From Didymella arachidicola (lineage: Eukaryota; Ascomycota; Dothideomycetes; Pleosporales; Didymellaceae), in the NCBI GenBank assembly GCA_016630955.3, contig CM049998.1, positions 806,001 through 870,000 on the forward strand: a DNA stretch of 64,000 nucleotides. The letters are read 5' to 3'. Position 1 is the stretch's first letter. Every line of letters starts with the position of its first letter. The notes beneath the pieces were generated by a model. That model was not told the DNA's origin, made no database searches, and was given only the letters and a program-made list of their open reading frames with translations. The position numbers and the translations under genes were made by a program. This document shows positions 1-11,355 of this stretch, one piece after another.

Positions 1-552
1 AAAAGCCTTTGCTATCGACTGGTAGGTGATGTCGTCGTGGCTGTAGTACAATGTCAGCGCAGTTAATGAATGATTTCATAGAGAGCATACGTTGGACCAA
101 TTCCACCGCTCGTCACAACGAAATCGTAGTTGCTGGACATGCGCCTCACTGCCTCGACGATCTCGCCTTCATCGTCGGCAATGACTTCCACCCGACGAAG
201 GTTAATACCCAAAGAGAAGCACCACTTGGCAAAATACGCCTGAAACGGTCAATCGAAACTTAATGATCCTGCCTGCAGTAGCTTACGGAATTGGTATCTA
301 CAGTCTGTCATGCGCAAGTCAGCATTCATTCTGCAAGATCGAAATCTTCTGTTAACATACCTTGCCTCCGAGCACTTCGTCTCCAATGATCAGACACGCC
401 GCCGTGTGGATCAATCCCTTCTGCTGAGGTGCGGTAGCTGCCATGATCGATGACGTGATTGATGGTGCTCCGGACCTCGCCGCGGATGAGTGTGCAAAGT
501 GAGGTACGGGACGTGATAGGTGTCGAGCGACCTGACTGAGACGACTGAACAT
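1..552 (-). CDS. MoaB/CinA-type molybdopterin-binding domain protein (3' end beyond window)
   Basis: Four exons on the minus strand join in frame: 552-361, 304-287, 239-91 and 40 to the edge. The product contains IHTAACLIIGDEVLGGK, then TVDTNS from an 18-nt microexon, then AYFAKWCFSLGINLRRVEV, and ends near the edge with TSGGIGPTHDD, the nucleotide-loop signature of the MoaB/Mog/CinA fold. Fungal proteins of this kind match the N-terminal half of animal FLAD1; they are thought to be FAD-related hydrolases rather than cofactor synthases, but the exact reaction is not certain. I chose the Met at 552 because the next 36 residues are Arg/Ser-rich and free of acidic residues, like a mitochondrial presequence; a second Met at 444 would give a cytosolic form. 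All introns have GT-AG ends. The gene diverges from the GMF gene, leaving about 245 bp between the starts. Confidence 0.8.
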
Positions 553-797
553 GAGACTCTCAAGGTGCCGAATTTCAATCAACAAGTAGCTGTACCTGAA
601 CAAAGTGACTGCAAAGACAACATGGATATCTGCATGATCCAGTCGACCACTAGCGCGGGTGGCCCCACACCCCACCATCGTGGGAAATGGGCGGCCGTCA
701 ACACCCTACACCACCATCCTAGCACCCAAAGCACTGTGGGCTATTTTTTTCTTCTAGCTTCTAGCTCTCCGACTCCGCGTCTTGAACAACGAACATT

Positions 798-1402
798 ATG
801 GCAAGCTCTGTGCTCTCTGACTGCGTCGAAAAGTACTAACATTCGTCAAGGCGTCTGAGTCGCGGCTCTACACTTTCTCGACGGAGACAAAGACGAAGCT
901 GCGCAAGTTCAGGCTAGGCACTTCACGAGCCAAAGACCCCCAAGCTGTCATTTGTACGATCCTTTCGCCTCCCTAGTCGCTAAGCGCTTTTCTGTCCCAG
1001 ACCTTGAGCATGGCTGATGCCGGCGCCGTTCAGACGAGATAGATAAGAAGACACTAGAGATCAGGCCTGTCGACGACGAGGTATACTCAGACGTAGCTTC
1101 TGTGGCGGATGAGCTGCCTGATCATGCTCCAAGATTCGTGCTACTCAGCTATCCCATCACTCTTGTATGTTGTGAATGAAGTCTGGAAAGATGCCCTCCG
1201 CTGACAGGGACAGGACTCCGGTCGCCTTTCCGTACCCTACGTCATGTTGTACTACCTACCGATTACTTGCAATAGCGAGGTCAAGATGCTGTATGCTGGC
1301 GCAAAGGAGCTGATGCGTAACACAGCAGAGGTCAACAAAATCATCGAGATCGACAGCGCTGAAGACCTGGACGACATCGAAGACAAGCTGAAGGAGTCAT
1401 GA
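798..1402 (+). CDS. Glia maturation factor (GMF) homologue, ADF-H domain
   Basis: This is an actin-regulatory ADF-homology protein. GMF proteins bind the Arp2/3 complex and promote debranching of actin networks. Exons 798-800, 851-953, 1034-1164 and 1214-1402 join in frame to give 141 residues, the usual GMF length. Landmarks are SESRLYTFSTETKTKLRKF, the conserved LGTSRAKDPQAVI, RFVLLSYPITL, GRLSVPYVMLYYLP and the tail EDLDDIEDKLKES. The first intron follows the ATG directly and has a GC donor (ATG then GCAAGC) with a CTAAC branch site. The last acceptor is ambiguous: using the AG at 1212-1213 gives TLDSGRLS, which fits the family better than the AG six bases upstream. The gene is easily missed because no exon makes a long open frame. 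Family assignment is firm; the start is less so. Confidence 0.85.
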
Positions 1403-2202
1403 TTGGCTTCGAATCACAACACATGATGAGAAACGAGATACACGGCTAGACATCAGATCATCAGTAGCGACCATCGCCGTACCCATGAAAGTGTGGCAGA
1501 CGACCCCAAGGCTGACAACAAATATACGGCAAAGCATCGCGATCCAACACGATCATGCCAATGTGAATCAGCACATGGGACAAATCAATGTCTCTTCCGA
1601 TTACCATCTAATTGGCCCAATCAGTGCGCATGCATAATTCGGCCATTTTCGATCGATGCCATACGAAAGCTAATCCTACTGAATAGCACCAGAGGCGATC
1701 AATCACTGCGCCACATGCATGCAGCACCTCATCTTGTTTCACCTCAACGATCGGCAGAGTGCTCGTCAGTGCAGTGCCGCATCTCATCTCGTTTATCTGA
1801 TCGGAGATTGCGGCTCGTCGATAGCGAACTCGATGTCCAAATGCATACCATTCTCCGACTACTGGTGCATCGTTCATCAGCGTCAACCAATGGAGTTGTT
1901 CCAAGCTCGTGCGGTTGCGTGCGACTTACCAGGCAATAAGATTAATTGCATCGGCCAGGGTGCCTACTCAATTTTGAATTGCTCATCGCCACAGCACATG
2001 CAACTAGCATTGTGCTGAACTCTTGCAAATAACAGCCAAGCAACAATGCAAACCAGAAAACGAGTGTTTGGTTTTCATCTGCTAACGCCATGCCGACAGA
2101 CGAGTCACTACATCATGACAGTCAAGCGTTGACAATGCACTGTATAAGGGAGTCAAAGCACCGGGGGGTTTTTTTTTTTTAAAAAAAAAAGATGAGGATG
2201 AG
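1403..2202. other. Intergenic, no gene recognised
   Basis: Short frames on both strands show no family motif and no convincing codon pattern. A G6-T12-A10 homopolymer block (about 2163-2190) sits 12 bp before the inverted-repeat element that follows. Confidence 0.5.
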
Positions 2203-2424
2203 TACTGTGGTATCACGCATAAGTAGTGCAGGTGGGTCGCGGAGTCCAGGGGTGCGGACTGAAAATGCAGCAGGCTTTCCTAACAGTTGTATCCGATAGT
2301 AGCAGCTTCATGTGCTAACTACCTCCATCAGTCCTATTTAAACTGGTAAAGGTTTCAAAACGCTGACCGTAGTCATCCGCCACGCCGCGACCTACCTACA
2401 CTACTTATGCCTGATACCACAGTA
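2203..2424. mobile_element. Small inverted-repeat element (MITE-like), copy 1
   Basis: The two ends are inverted repeats over about 37 bp. The left end reads CTGTGGTATCACGCATAAGT and the right end, on the other strand, CTGTGGTATCAGGCATAAGT, continuing as AGTG(C/T)AGGT(G/A)GGTCGCGG. TA flanks both outer ends (2203-2204 and 2423-2424), as expected for a Tc1/mariner-type target duplication. The interior has no coding capacity. Related ends occur at 7.1-7.4 kb and 20.8-21.1 kb. In copy 1 the reverse complement of about 2205-2255 resembles the right end of the 20.8 kb copy, including an ACCCCTGGAC core. Confidence 0.8.
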
Positions 2425-5006
2425 GTAGGAAACGATCTGTTGTCGGAAGCTTGATGATCAAGGCTGAACGTTGCAAGGGGCCGGGTGATTGGACTGTCTG
2501 GGCCTGTCAGCGGGGCATGTCGAGCCTTGCACAGCACCAGATTGTCAGCACGCAAATTCAACCTCGCTTCTCTAGGGAGTCGGTCAAGTCTAAGACTTCC
2601 TCAGTTGGTATCGCACTGATTTGCCGAGTCGACACTCAAAAGATCTGTTATTGCGTCCCTCATTTCCAACGCATATGTGCAATAACTCTCGCGTCTAGAG
2701 CGTCACGAACTGCGTAATCAGTATAGTTCCAAGGCATTGCCTCAAGATTAGCATACAGTTGCTCCGTTATGATCACCACCGATCAAGTTCTCAGCCGTCA
2801 GGTGGTCTGATGTTGCAATCGTCATCGCCGACTATGCAATCTCGTGTCTGACAATGTCAGCCTTCACCTTGTCAACGACTATTCCTTGATCATGAACAGA
2901 TCGAGATCATGGAATGCGAAGGCGAGGATAAGGATTCTCTCAGCTCCGGGAGGCACGTCGATTTCCTGTCAATATCGGTTGTGGCGTATTTTTGACAATC
3001 TGTATGCTTCGTCTCTGCGTAATGACTGCGGCTGTTTCATGCGCCTTTTCTGTGGAGCTTTCGGCTCCTGTTCTTGTGCTGTAGCTGCTTTATATTTCGC
3101 CATCGCTGTCATTCGACCTTTAAGGCGCGGTACTGATTACATTCTTGACAGTACTTGTGAGTCTTTACAAGACATTGGTCACCCGCAAGCAATGGCGCTT
3201 TAGTATGCTGGAGGTAGTCGCTACACGGATACTGCCGCGTTGCGAGCCATATCTGTACCCAGTCAGCTCAAGTAGTGGTCCACATGCGCGGCCCGTTTCC
3301 AAGATACCGAGGGAGTTAAGGACGTTGATACGAGCCGTGTGATTGGCTTGTGCTCCATACGTTCGAAGCTTTGCACTGCACAAGACTGAAATATTCCAGG
3401 AAGTCATGAACAAGCGCGTGTGCTGACTGCGAAGTCAGGCCTCATCACTGATTGGCGAGCTGACTCTGGCACCTTTTGCACTACGCTCCCGCACGCGCGT
3501 TCGAGGATTTCGTTGACCCAAGATATGATGAGACTCGCTGATCATTGGCGATCACCCGTTAGAGAAACAGGGGAATCTCGTCACTTCATACGAATCGACT
3601 GCTTACTGCTGAAATTGCAACGAACAACGTGAACTTCGACCACCTATGGCTTCACCGGAGAGTCTACCTTTTCTCGAGACCGTTTACAAGCCTCGACGCC
3701 ATGGTTGTACAATCTAACTCAGCTTCGCCTATCTCTATGACGCCAAGTGCGTGTCACCTCACGAGAACACAGTACCGATATTCCGTCGCTCGCACATGGC
3801 ACAGCAGCCTAGCGCCGCATGAGGTTCCGACTTCGAGGTTCGACCTTCCGTCACCGAGGTTCGGTCACTCGGGTGCGATTCGCTATGCTCGCTACACCAA
3901 GAAAACAGGCATACTAACGTCCTACTCTCACACAGCGCACACGTGCTGCTCCAAAACAATATCACTGTTCAATCGATGCTCCGCAGCTGTGAGTTCCTGT
4001 TCGATTTCTCTTCATGATCCGGCGACTTGGTTTCCGAAGAGTCGACACAAGTTCCCTAGATTCGTACCACAATAAAGAAGCAGCCAGAAAAGGTGGAATG
4101 CATTGATACACGTGAAGATGCACACCGGAACGCCACGACGGCGTGGCACTCGAAGGTTTGACTACACCTCGCGCCCATGGCTCCAAAAGGCTACGGTGGC
4201 CGCTTGCGCATCAATCATGGCGGCACAGCTGGGAAGAGGCTAGTTTCATTGTTTACATCGATGGGCCCGCCAACGGCGCACCTAATCCGGACGTCACGCC
4301 TAGAGTGTCGCGGCGATCTGTCACTCTAACAATGAAGGAATACCGCCGTCGGCCAATTACTGTCACTTTCGACAATTCGACGCCTCGGTCTACTGTGAGT
4401 TCCAAATCAACATTGCGGTACTCATTTTGCAGCAGATGTGGCAAGAGATGATGCTCTTACAGCGTATCGAATGATGCCGAACAGTGTCGTTCCGCAATGC
4501 ATACCTCAGTCATTGAGAGGGGAAACACAAGTGTCATTCGTGGAGAGGACTGCTCTGGAGGAAGCGCATATCGTATTCTTACACGCGCAAGACCGCACTT
4601 GCTCGTCTTTGAGAATGCCCAACCCAACAAACTGGTTCGCAGGATTCTCCGTGCGGGGTCCCCACAATTCAAACAAGCGCCACCCACCCTCCCGATCGTT
4701 AGACGCAAATTGATCGCCGTTCTTTGGCTGGACAGTAGCCTCGCCCCTTGTCCCCTAAGGCTTGTCACGACCATCCCCGCGCAGGATGCCAACATTGTGA
4801 CCATTTGCCGCGGCTTGTTTGCACGCCAGTGTCGACTCGGTGGCGGTAGCGTACCTGAACACCAAGTAGCTCTCAGGATATAGACCTTCAACACGCGTGC
4901 ACAGTCTTGTGGATCAGGGGCCTGCTTCTGTCAAACCTTCTACGTCAGGTTTCACCAAACTGCATCTACCCGCTGCTCCAACGCTTATCGGAGCACATTC
5001 AACATC
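2425..5006. other. Long intergenic stretch, no supported gene
   Basis: All frames here are short and overlap one another on both strands without a recognisable domain, signal peptide or plausible splice chain. It could hold diverged or lineage-specific sequence; I see nothing I can support. Confidence 0.45.
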
Positions 5007-6996
5007 ATGGGGCATGCAATGCAAACACCTGGGCACGACCCTCACGACACAGATGTTCGCGACCTCGAAAAGGCCGGGAATCAACATGAACACAGCGAAT
5101 ACAATCGTACGCCGCCTAGCGAGGTAGAGAAAGAAAATGACCTGGCTCTTGCTCCAACAGTGAGCAGAGGGCCAGCCGTCCACGAGAAGGTAAGTTGAGC
5201 ATCAGGGTGAATGTGAACTTCGACTGACACCCTGCTGTAGATGAATGGCAAGCTTTTCATGACTTTGTTATGCATGTCATTCCTCTGGATCGGTTCTCAA
5301 ATTCCACTGTTCCTGTTCGGCTCAGTTCTGCCTCTCATCTACAACGACATCGGCGGCGTTGACCGATGGGTGTGGTTCGTCATTGGCTACCTCATACCGA
5401 ATGCTGCACTCTGTCCATTCGTGGGCGCGCTGTCAGATCTGTTCGGTCGTCAGAAGGTTGCCATTGTTGGACAGGTGTGCCTTATCGTCGGCCCCATTAT
5501 CACTGCGACGGCACACACGATGAATATCGCTATCGGTATGTCACAAGAAGTCTGGTGAGCGAAGCAAACTAACCTTGGTAGCTGGCAATGTATTTTCTGG
5601 AATCGGCGCGGGCCTAAACGAACTCATCGCCCTCGCCGGAACAGCCGAAGTTGTGCCCGTCAAGGACCGCGGCAAGTACGTTGGTCTGGTCGTCATCACC
5701 ATCTTGCCCTTCTGCCCCTCGGTACTCTACGCCCAGCTCATTGCTGAAGCCAGCAATTGGCGCTACAATGGAATTCTTGTTGGCATCTGGAACTTCATCG
5801 GCCTTCTCCTCTGCATCTTCTGCTACCATGATCCCTCTCGCTTGACTGCCGAGTACACTGCAACACACGTCATCAGGCGTATCGATTACATTGGTGGTAT
5901 CCTTAGCATTGGTGGTATTACGACCTTTATGATGGGCTTGCAGTGGGGCGCCTCCCAGGTGAGTCTATTTGTGACCCAGCTTCTAGCAAGATTCTGACAT
6001 ACCGTAGTACGCCTGGGGAAGCCCGCATAACATTGTTCCCCTCGTCATCGGTATCGTCATGATCGGTGCCTTCTTCGTTTGGGAGTTCTTCGCACCTCAC
6101 CCCATGGTGCCTCGTGCTTTGTTTCACAAGGCCAAGAAGACGATGATCGTCATTCTCCTGATTACCTTCCTCAGTGGTGGCAATTTCTTCGTTCTGCTGC
6201 TCTTCTGGCCTACCCAGATCTACAACGTCTATGGTAAGCCAACATCACGCGCTCTTTCAACGTTCGCTAACGTTACACAGGTGATGATCCGGTTGGCGTT
6301 GGCCTTCGGTCTCTCCCCATCGGATTTGGTATCATCCTCGGTGCCGCGATCTGTTTAGTCCTCATACCAGTCACGAAAGGTCACATTCGACTATTACTCT
6401 GCTTCTTCACAGCAATGATGACTGCTGGTACCGGCTCTATGGCCGTCTCGAACCCGCAGAACCTCAATCTCATGTATGGTCTTGTAACTATCGCAGCTCT
6501 TGGTGTAGGCGGTGTCATTATCCCATGTTCGATCATTGCGCAGATCGCATGCCCGGATGAACTCATCGCTACGGTGACTGCCATAACCCTCAGTCTCCGC
6601 TACGTAGGTGGAGCTATCACCTTCGCGATTGCTTCGAACCTCTTCTACCACCACGTCACCGAGTACGCAACCGAGCTTGTCGCAACCAACACCATTGCTG
6701 GAACTGCTATCGTCAATCCTTTCACCCCCTCAGGTCTGGCGCTCATCAAGCACATGACTGAGCTCGTTGCGAATGCCCAATTTGATCAGTTGCGCGAGAT
6801 TCTTGCGACAAACCCTCTCATAATCAACAGGAACAGTTTCGGTCTCATCGTTGCGAGTGCACAGGAAGCCTTTGCCCTAGCGTATCGATGGCCATACTGG
6901 ATCTCGATTGCGTTTGGAGGAGCATGCTTTCTTCTGAGCATCATTGTAGGCGACATTGGTGCGCTATTGGACAGCCACGTCGCTGCTGCCGTCTAG
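5007..6996 (+). CDS. MFS transporter, TRI12 / fungal efflux-pump family
   Basis: A polytopic plasma-membrane transporter of the major facilitator superfamily, nearest in style to the TRI12 group (trichothecene efflux and siderophore transporters, 14 membrane segments). Exons 5007-5189, 5241-5535, 5582-5958, 6008-6233 and 6281-6996 give 598 residues, normal for the family. The first 61 residues are hydrophilic and His-rich. Then come a first membrane helix, YLIPNAALCPFVGALSDLFG with the MFS loop-2 signature GALSDLFGRQ, and FSGIGAGLNELIALAGTAE, followed by further hydrophobic segments to the C-terminus. Introns are 46-51 nt. No biosynthetic or iron-uptake cluster is seen nearby, so the substrate cannot be inferred. 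The family call is secure; siderophore versus drug or toxin export is open. Confidence 0.88.
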
Positions 6997-7137
6997 TTGA
7001 TGAGGCGCGTTTGTGATGTGATCACACCTTGCCTGGTCAAATATAAAATGAATATCTAGCACGACAATGGACGACATATGGATAACGAAAGTAATGAAAA
7101 TTCAAAACATAGTTTTTCCCTTACAAGCTTCTTGTCG

Positions 7138-7358
7138 ACTACAGTCTGCAACGTAAGTAGCGAGGTAGGCTTTTGAGCTAGTGATAATCGGAAGTTGGGC
7201 AGCAAAACCTACACAGCTTTCTGTGAGTCTAATAGCATAAGTCATTACTGCAAGTGACATCTCATTAGTCAGGTTCAAGACCGCAGGTGCTTTTGTTTTC
7301 GGTTCTGACCCCTTGCCGCTGATCTCCACCTACACTACTTACGCCAGATACCATAGTA
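7138..7358. mobile_element. Small inverted-repeat element, copy 2 (left end decayed)
   Basis: The right end (7326-7356, read on the minus strand) is CTATGGTATCTGGCGTAAGT followed by AGTGTAGGTGG, clearly related to copy 1, with TA just outside at 7357-7358. The left end near 7140 retains CGTAAGTAG and GAGGTAGG but is otherwise diverged. Overall length is about 220 bp, like copy 1. It lies just downstream of the MFS gene. Confidence 0.6.
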
Positions 7359-7768
7359 GGCGCTCAAAAGTAAGAGCACGAACTCTTGTCGTTCAAGCGA
7401 ACGTATCTGCTGCTAAAATCAAGTCTGCATGAGGTGAACACTACTGTATGATATGCAAGATACGGCAAAGTTTTTGACGAATCAGAGCAGGCGGTAGTTG
7501 TGATGAATGACCTGTTCGCCAAGTTCTCTCGCCCGAATATTCGGCTCGTCGGCGAAAGTCACCAGCAGCATTACAAGGTTTTTAGCCAGTTCTACAACTA
7601 TGAAGTAGTTTATAAACAGCCCCAAGCTGCGAGGAATCATGTTTGCTTTTCTGCACTTAGCTTCTGCATCTCGTCACATCTCTACACCAATCTGAAGCTC
7701 CACAAGCGCCCCTTGCATCTTCCAGCCCCTCATCAATCTACATCGCTATTCAGCAAGTCATCGATACC
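7359..7768. other. Intergenic, nothing recognised
   Basis: Between the inverted-repeat element and a small open frame. A TTTATAAA-like stretch near 7608 could serve as a promoter for that frame; nothing else is apparent. Confidence 0.4.
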
Positions 7769-8014
7769 ATGTCACTTCAGTACATTTACTACTCCGACTG
7801 CGTGCTTGATGCCTGGCCGCACCACGAGTATAATAAGGCGAAAGCCTTATGTCAAGACGAAACAGAGAAACGGCTACTGGGGGATTCTTCACAAGCGACC
7901 ATGTCCGCTGTCCAAGGACCCAAACGCGACTACGAACGATTTCTCCACCGAAGAAAGTCGGTAGGGAGTAGGGTAGCTTCCAAGTTCAACGCCATCTTCG
8001 CACGCCCTCACTGA
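7769..8014 (+). CDS. Possible small hypothetical protein (81 aa)
   Basis: An uninterrupted frame of 81 codons starting MSLQYIYYSDCVLDAWPHHE and ending SKFNAIFARPH. I recognise no domain, signal peptide or membrane segment. The composition is charged and plausible for a small cytosolic protein (KAKALCQDETEKRLL, RDYERFLHRRKS), and a TATA-like motif lies about 160 bp upstream. An overlapping frame from 7500 is longer but has low-complexity, UTR-like composition. Without homologues this could be chance. Confidence 0.3.
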   Translation: MSLQYIYYSDCVLDAWPHHEYNKAKALCQDETEKRLLGDSSQATMSAVQGPKRDYERFLHRRKSVGSRVASKFNAIFARPH

Positions 8015-9310
8015 TTATTTCTCTGTATGGCCGAGGTGATGTGCGACGCGATGTGCTTGTGGTTTTGTCCGCGTCAACCAAAAAATACTGGACCTGCAAA
8101 AACGATGATGATCATATATGAAGCGACTACGACACAAAACCGAACATATTGATCAATCCAGCCAAACGATCCATAAGGGAGCGAACACAGGAAAGGCCTG
8201 AGCGGGCGGGCGGTGGCAGACTGAGAGCAGGGACTTCTTTTCCATGAACCTCCTGAACACATCTCAAATGCTGATGCCATTCTGACGACAAAACCGTATG
8301 ATGTTGGGAAGATTTTGCGAGGGACCGTGGTGACGAAGAGTCGTGACAGGCAAGCAGGCGACCGGTTTTGCACAATCGAATATCGTATATAGAATCACAA
8401 CATCAGAAATGATGTACATCATGCTGCACCCTGGACCAGAGGGCACGAACCTGGTGGCACCCCCTGCTTGCAACAATCAGTGGGTCATGTTGTACGACGA
8501 AGATGCTGGAGAAGAAACGCGTAGCCGCGAAAATGTGGGGCACGCGCACGTGCACTCAGTCATGCTCTCACTTCGCGCCTCCGTCAACAATACCTATGCA
8601 TACCTCTTATCAGACTCATCAGACATCGCGAACCGAAGATGGCCGCTGCGATGCGACACAAGCCATGAAAACTGCTGAGGGTTCTCCATAAGCACACAGC
8701 AAGATCTCTCGTCATGCGCCGCCAATGTGGTGGGGAGCGTTGGGCGCTGCCCTGCCTCCGGCTTGTCGTCTTGTCGAAACCATCAACATGCTTGATCGGG
8801 AAGGTGTCCAATTCCGACAAGACAACAAACCGTCACATCACAACCAAGGATAGAATAATATTAATCATAGCCTTGCACTGAAAGCTTGAAATGAGTGAAC
8901 GCCTTGTGCTACAGTCGACTCCAGCAACTGATGATTGGCCATCTTATGTGCCTTCGCTTGGCCTATTCACGGCATACTTGGCAATGCGCAGCTACAGCGC
9001 AGTGAACTTTCTGGTATCACTCGGCGCCAATACTGTGTCTCTATGGGTTCTTACCGGACTCGTTATGTCTGACAGGCCTTACTGCGTTTGCGATTAGACG
9101 CCGGTTATCGTATCTGTTGTGTTGACGCAGCTTTTCATTCCTCCCCATTGGCGCAGAGCATCCGCGAACAACCTTCTGATCATACTCGTATCCCGCAAGG
9201 CTCGAATAGGCAGCTGGATCTCTAATCGAGAGGTATGGGCCGTAGTATAAGTTCCAGCCTGCCGATGCTCGACTGTTCTGTTCGTCCATCGACCCGCATC
9301 GAACTTCACG
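8015..9310. other. Intergenic, no supported gene
   Basis: Several overlapping short frames on both strands, none with a recognisable motif. The last few hundred bases are presumably the promoter of the peptide transporter gene. Confidence 0.45.
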
Positions 9311-11355
9311 ATGTCCTCTGGCGCAGCCCTCGAGATTGTAGACGCGGCGAAAGCGGACTACCCAGCTATCTCCAAAGGTATGAAGGCTGAGTCCGTCATC
9401 GAGAAGCAAGATCATCTAGTTTCAGCGTCCGCAGAGTTGATTGGACCCAATGGCGAACAATATCCTACAGAGGAGGACTGGACAACCTTGCGCCGGGTAT
9501 ATGGCAAGGTGAATTGGATGATATATGTCATTGGTATAGTCGAGATGTGCGAGAGATTTGCCTACTACGGTACCACAGCTGTGTGTATGTGCAGGGCCTT
9601 GGACTTGAAGAGGAATGCTTGCTGATCGCTTCCAGTTGTCAACTTCATCCAGCAAGAGCTTCCTACTGAAGGCCCCTTCCCGTCGGCTGGTGCTGCTGGT
9701 ACCAATGGCCAGGCTGGAGCTTTGGGAATGGGTCAGCAGGCCTCTACCGGACTCGTGCAGTTCAACCAGTTCTTCTCATATGTCATGCCGATGGTTGGTA
9801 AGTGATATTCATACCTTGATTCGGGTCAAGACTGAATGAAAACAGGTGGCTGGCTTGCAGATGAGTACTGGGGCAAGTTCAAGACTATCTACGTGGCTAT
9901 TGTTCTTGCTACCTTTGGTCACATTCTCATCATCATCGCTGCCATTCCTCGAGTCATTGCGACTCCGAACGCTGCTCTGGGAGTTTTTATCGTCGGTCTG
10001 ATCCTGTTTGGAAGTGGTGTCGGGTTCTTTAAGTGCTGCATCTCTCCCCTCGTGGCCGAGCAGTACGAACACAGTCATCCAAAGGCCTTCATTCGCACCG
10101 AGCCAAGTGGCGAGCGCGTCATCGTGGATCCTGGCATCACTATCTCGCGTGTCTACATGCGATACTACCTCCTCATTAACATCGGCGCTCTGACAGGTCA
10201 GATCTCCATGGTGTACGCAGAGAAGTACGTTGGCTTCTGGTTGTCCTACCTTCTACCTACCATTCTATTCATCTTCTGTCCTCTTTTAATGGTAGGTTTG
10301 AGCAAGCACTATGTCAAAAAGCCCCCACAGGGAGATGTTCTGGTCAAGGCGATGAAGTTGTATGGCTTCGCTATGCGTGGCAGGTGGTCCATAAACCCAG
10401 TCCGCACCTACAAAAACCTGTCCTCATCCAACTTGTGGGATGAAGTTAAGCCCAGCAATCTCGCAAACAAGCCTACCTGGATGACATTTGACGATGCTTG
10501 GGTGGATGAAGTGCGCCGAGGTATCAAGGCCTGTCAGGTATTTCTTTGGCTACCGATCTTCTGGCTCCCATATGGCCAGGTAAGTGATTATCTGCATGCA
10601 TCCAATGGACCGCAACTGACTGGATATCACAGATGACGACCAACTTGGTATCTCAAGCAGCTACCATGGAGCTGAACGGTGTACCCAACGACGTCATTCA
10701 CAACTTGAATCCGTTCACACTGATCATGTAAGTTGGCCTGCAAGTTGCCTGAGAAACAAGACTGACATGCCAACCAAGTTTCATCCCTATCTTTGACAAG
10801 TTCTTCTACCCACAGCTCGCGCGTATGGGCATCAACTTCACCCCTCTGAAGAAAATCCAGGCTGGCTTTGCCTGCGCAATGCTCAGCATGGTTGTTGCGG
10901 CGCTCATTCAGCATTTCATCTACGTCAAGTCCTCTTGCGGCAAATTTGCAAGCGACTGCGAAGCCCCTCCTCCTCTCACTGTGTGGGTACAGGCGCCGGC
11001 TTATCTACTGATCGCTTTCTCCGAGATCTTCGCATCAATCACAGGTCTTGAGTACGCCTACACTAAGGCGCCGAAGAACATGCGATCTTTGATCACTGGA
11101 GTATTCTGGTTCACCCATGCTTTCTCGTCTGCCATTGCCCAGGCTTTCGTGCCTCTTGCAGCGGACCCCCTATTGGTGTGGCTGTATGTCACGATTGCGA
11201 TTCTGACCTTTTTAGGTTGGGGTGCTTTCTGGTGGACTTTCAGGGCCCTTGACAAGGAAAACGACACCCTCGACAAGCTGCCTGAGGGAGACTACCTGTC
11301 CAACTCAGAGGCGTTGGCAGCGAAGAACGAGACCGTGGACAAAGCTCAAGCCTGA
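9311..11355 (+). CDS. PTR2-type proton-coupled di/tripeptide transporter (POT family)
   Basis: A plasma-membrane peptide importer driven by protons. Exons 9311-9584, 9636-9797, 9846-10579, 10633-10727 and 10779-11355 give 613 residues, normal for fungal PTR2. Family signatures are intact: the helix-1 motif VEMCERFAYYGTT (ExxERFxYYG), the PTR2 signature FNQFFSYVMPMVGGWLADEY around residues 130-155 (split by intron 2), and RYYLLINIGALTGQ. The central loop before KACQVFLWLPIFWLPYGQ is hydrophilic, as usual. Conserved late segments include ITGLEYAYTKAPKNMRSLI. The C-terminus is short and charged. Several fungal PTR2 genes are controlled by nitrogen source, but I see no specific regulatory site here. 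The introns are 48-53 nt; the last acceptor is AAG. Confidence 0.93.

Noticed and set aside
3829..3895. Repeated GAGGTTCG motifs resembling a tRNA T-arm
   Set aside because: No matching A box, acceptor stem or cloverleaf could be formed around them.
4085..4150. Short palindrome ACGCCACGACGGCGT
   Set aside because: A 15-bp hairpin in otherwise plain intergenic DNA; no terminator or regulator context.
5007..11355. MFS and PTR2 transporters as part of a secondary-metabolite cluster
   Set aside because: No PKS, NRPS, terpene synthase, P450 or pathway regulator lies in the window, so the two transporters are treated as independent genes.
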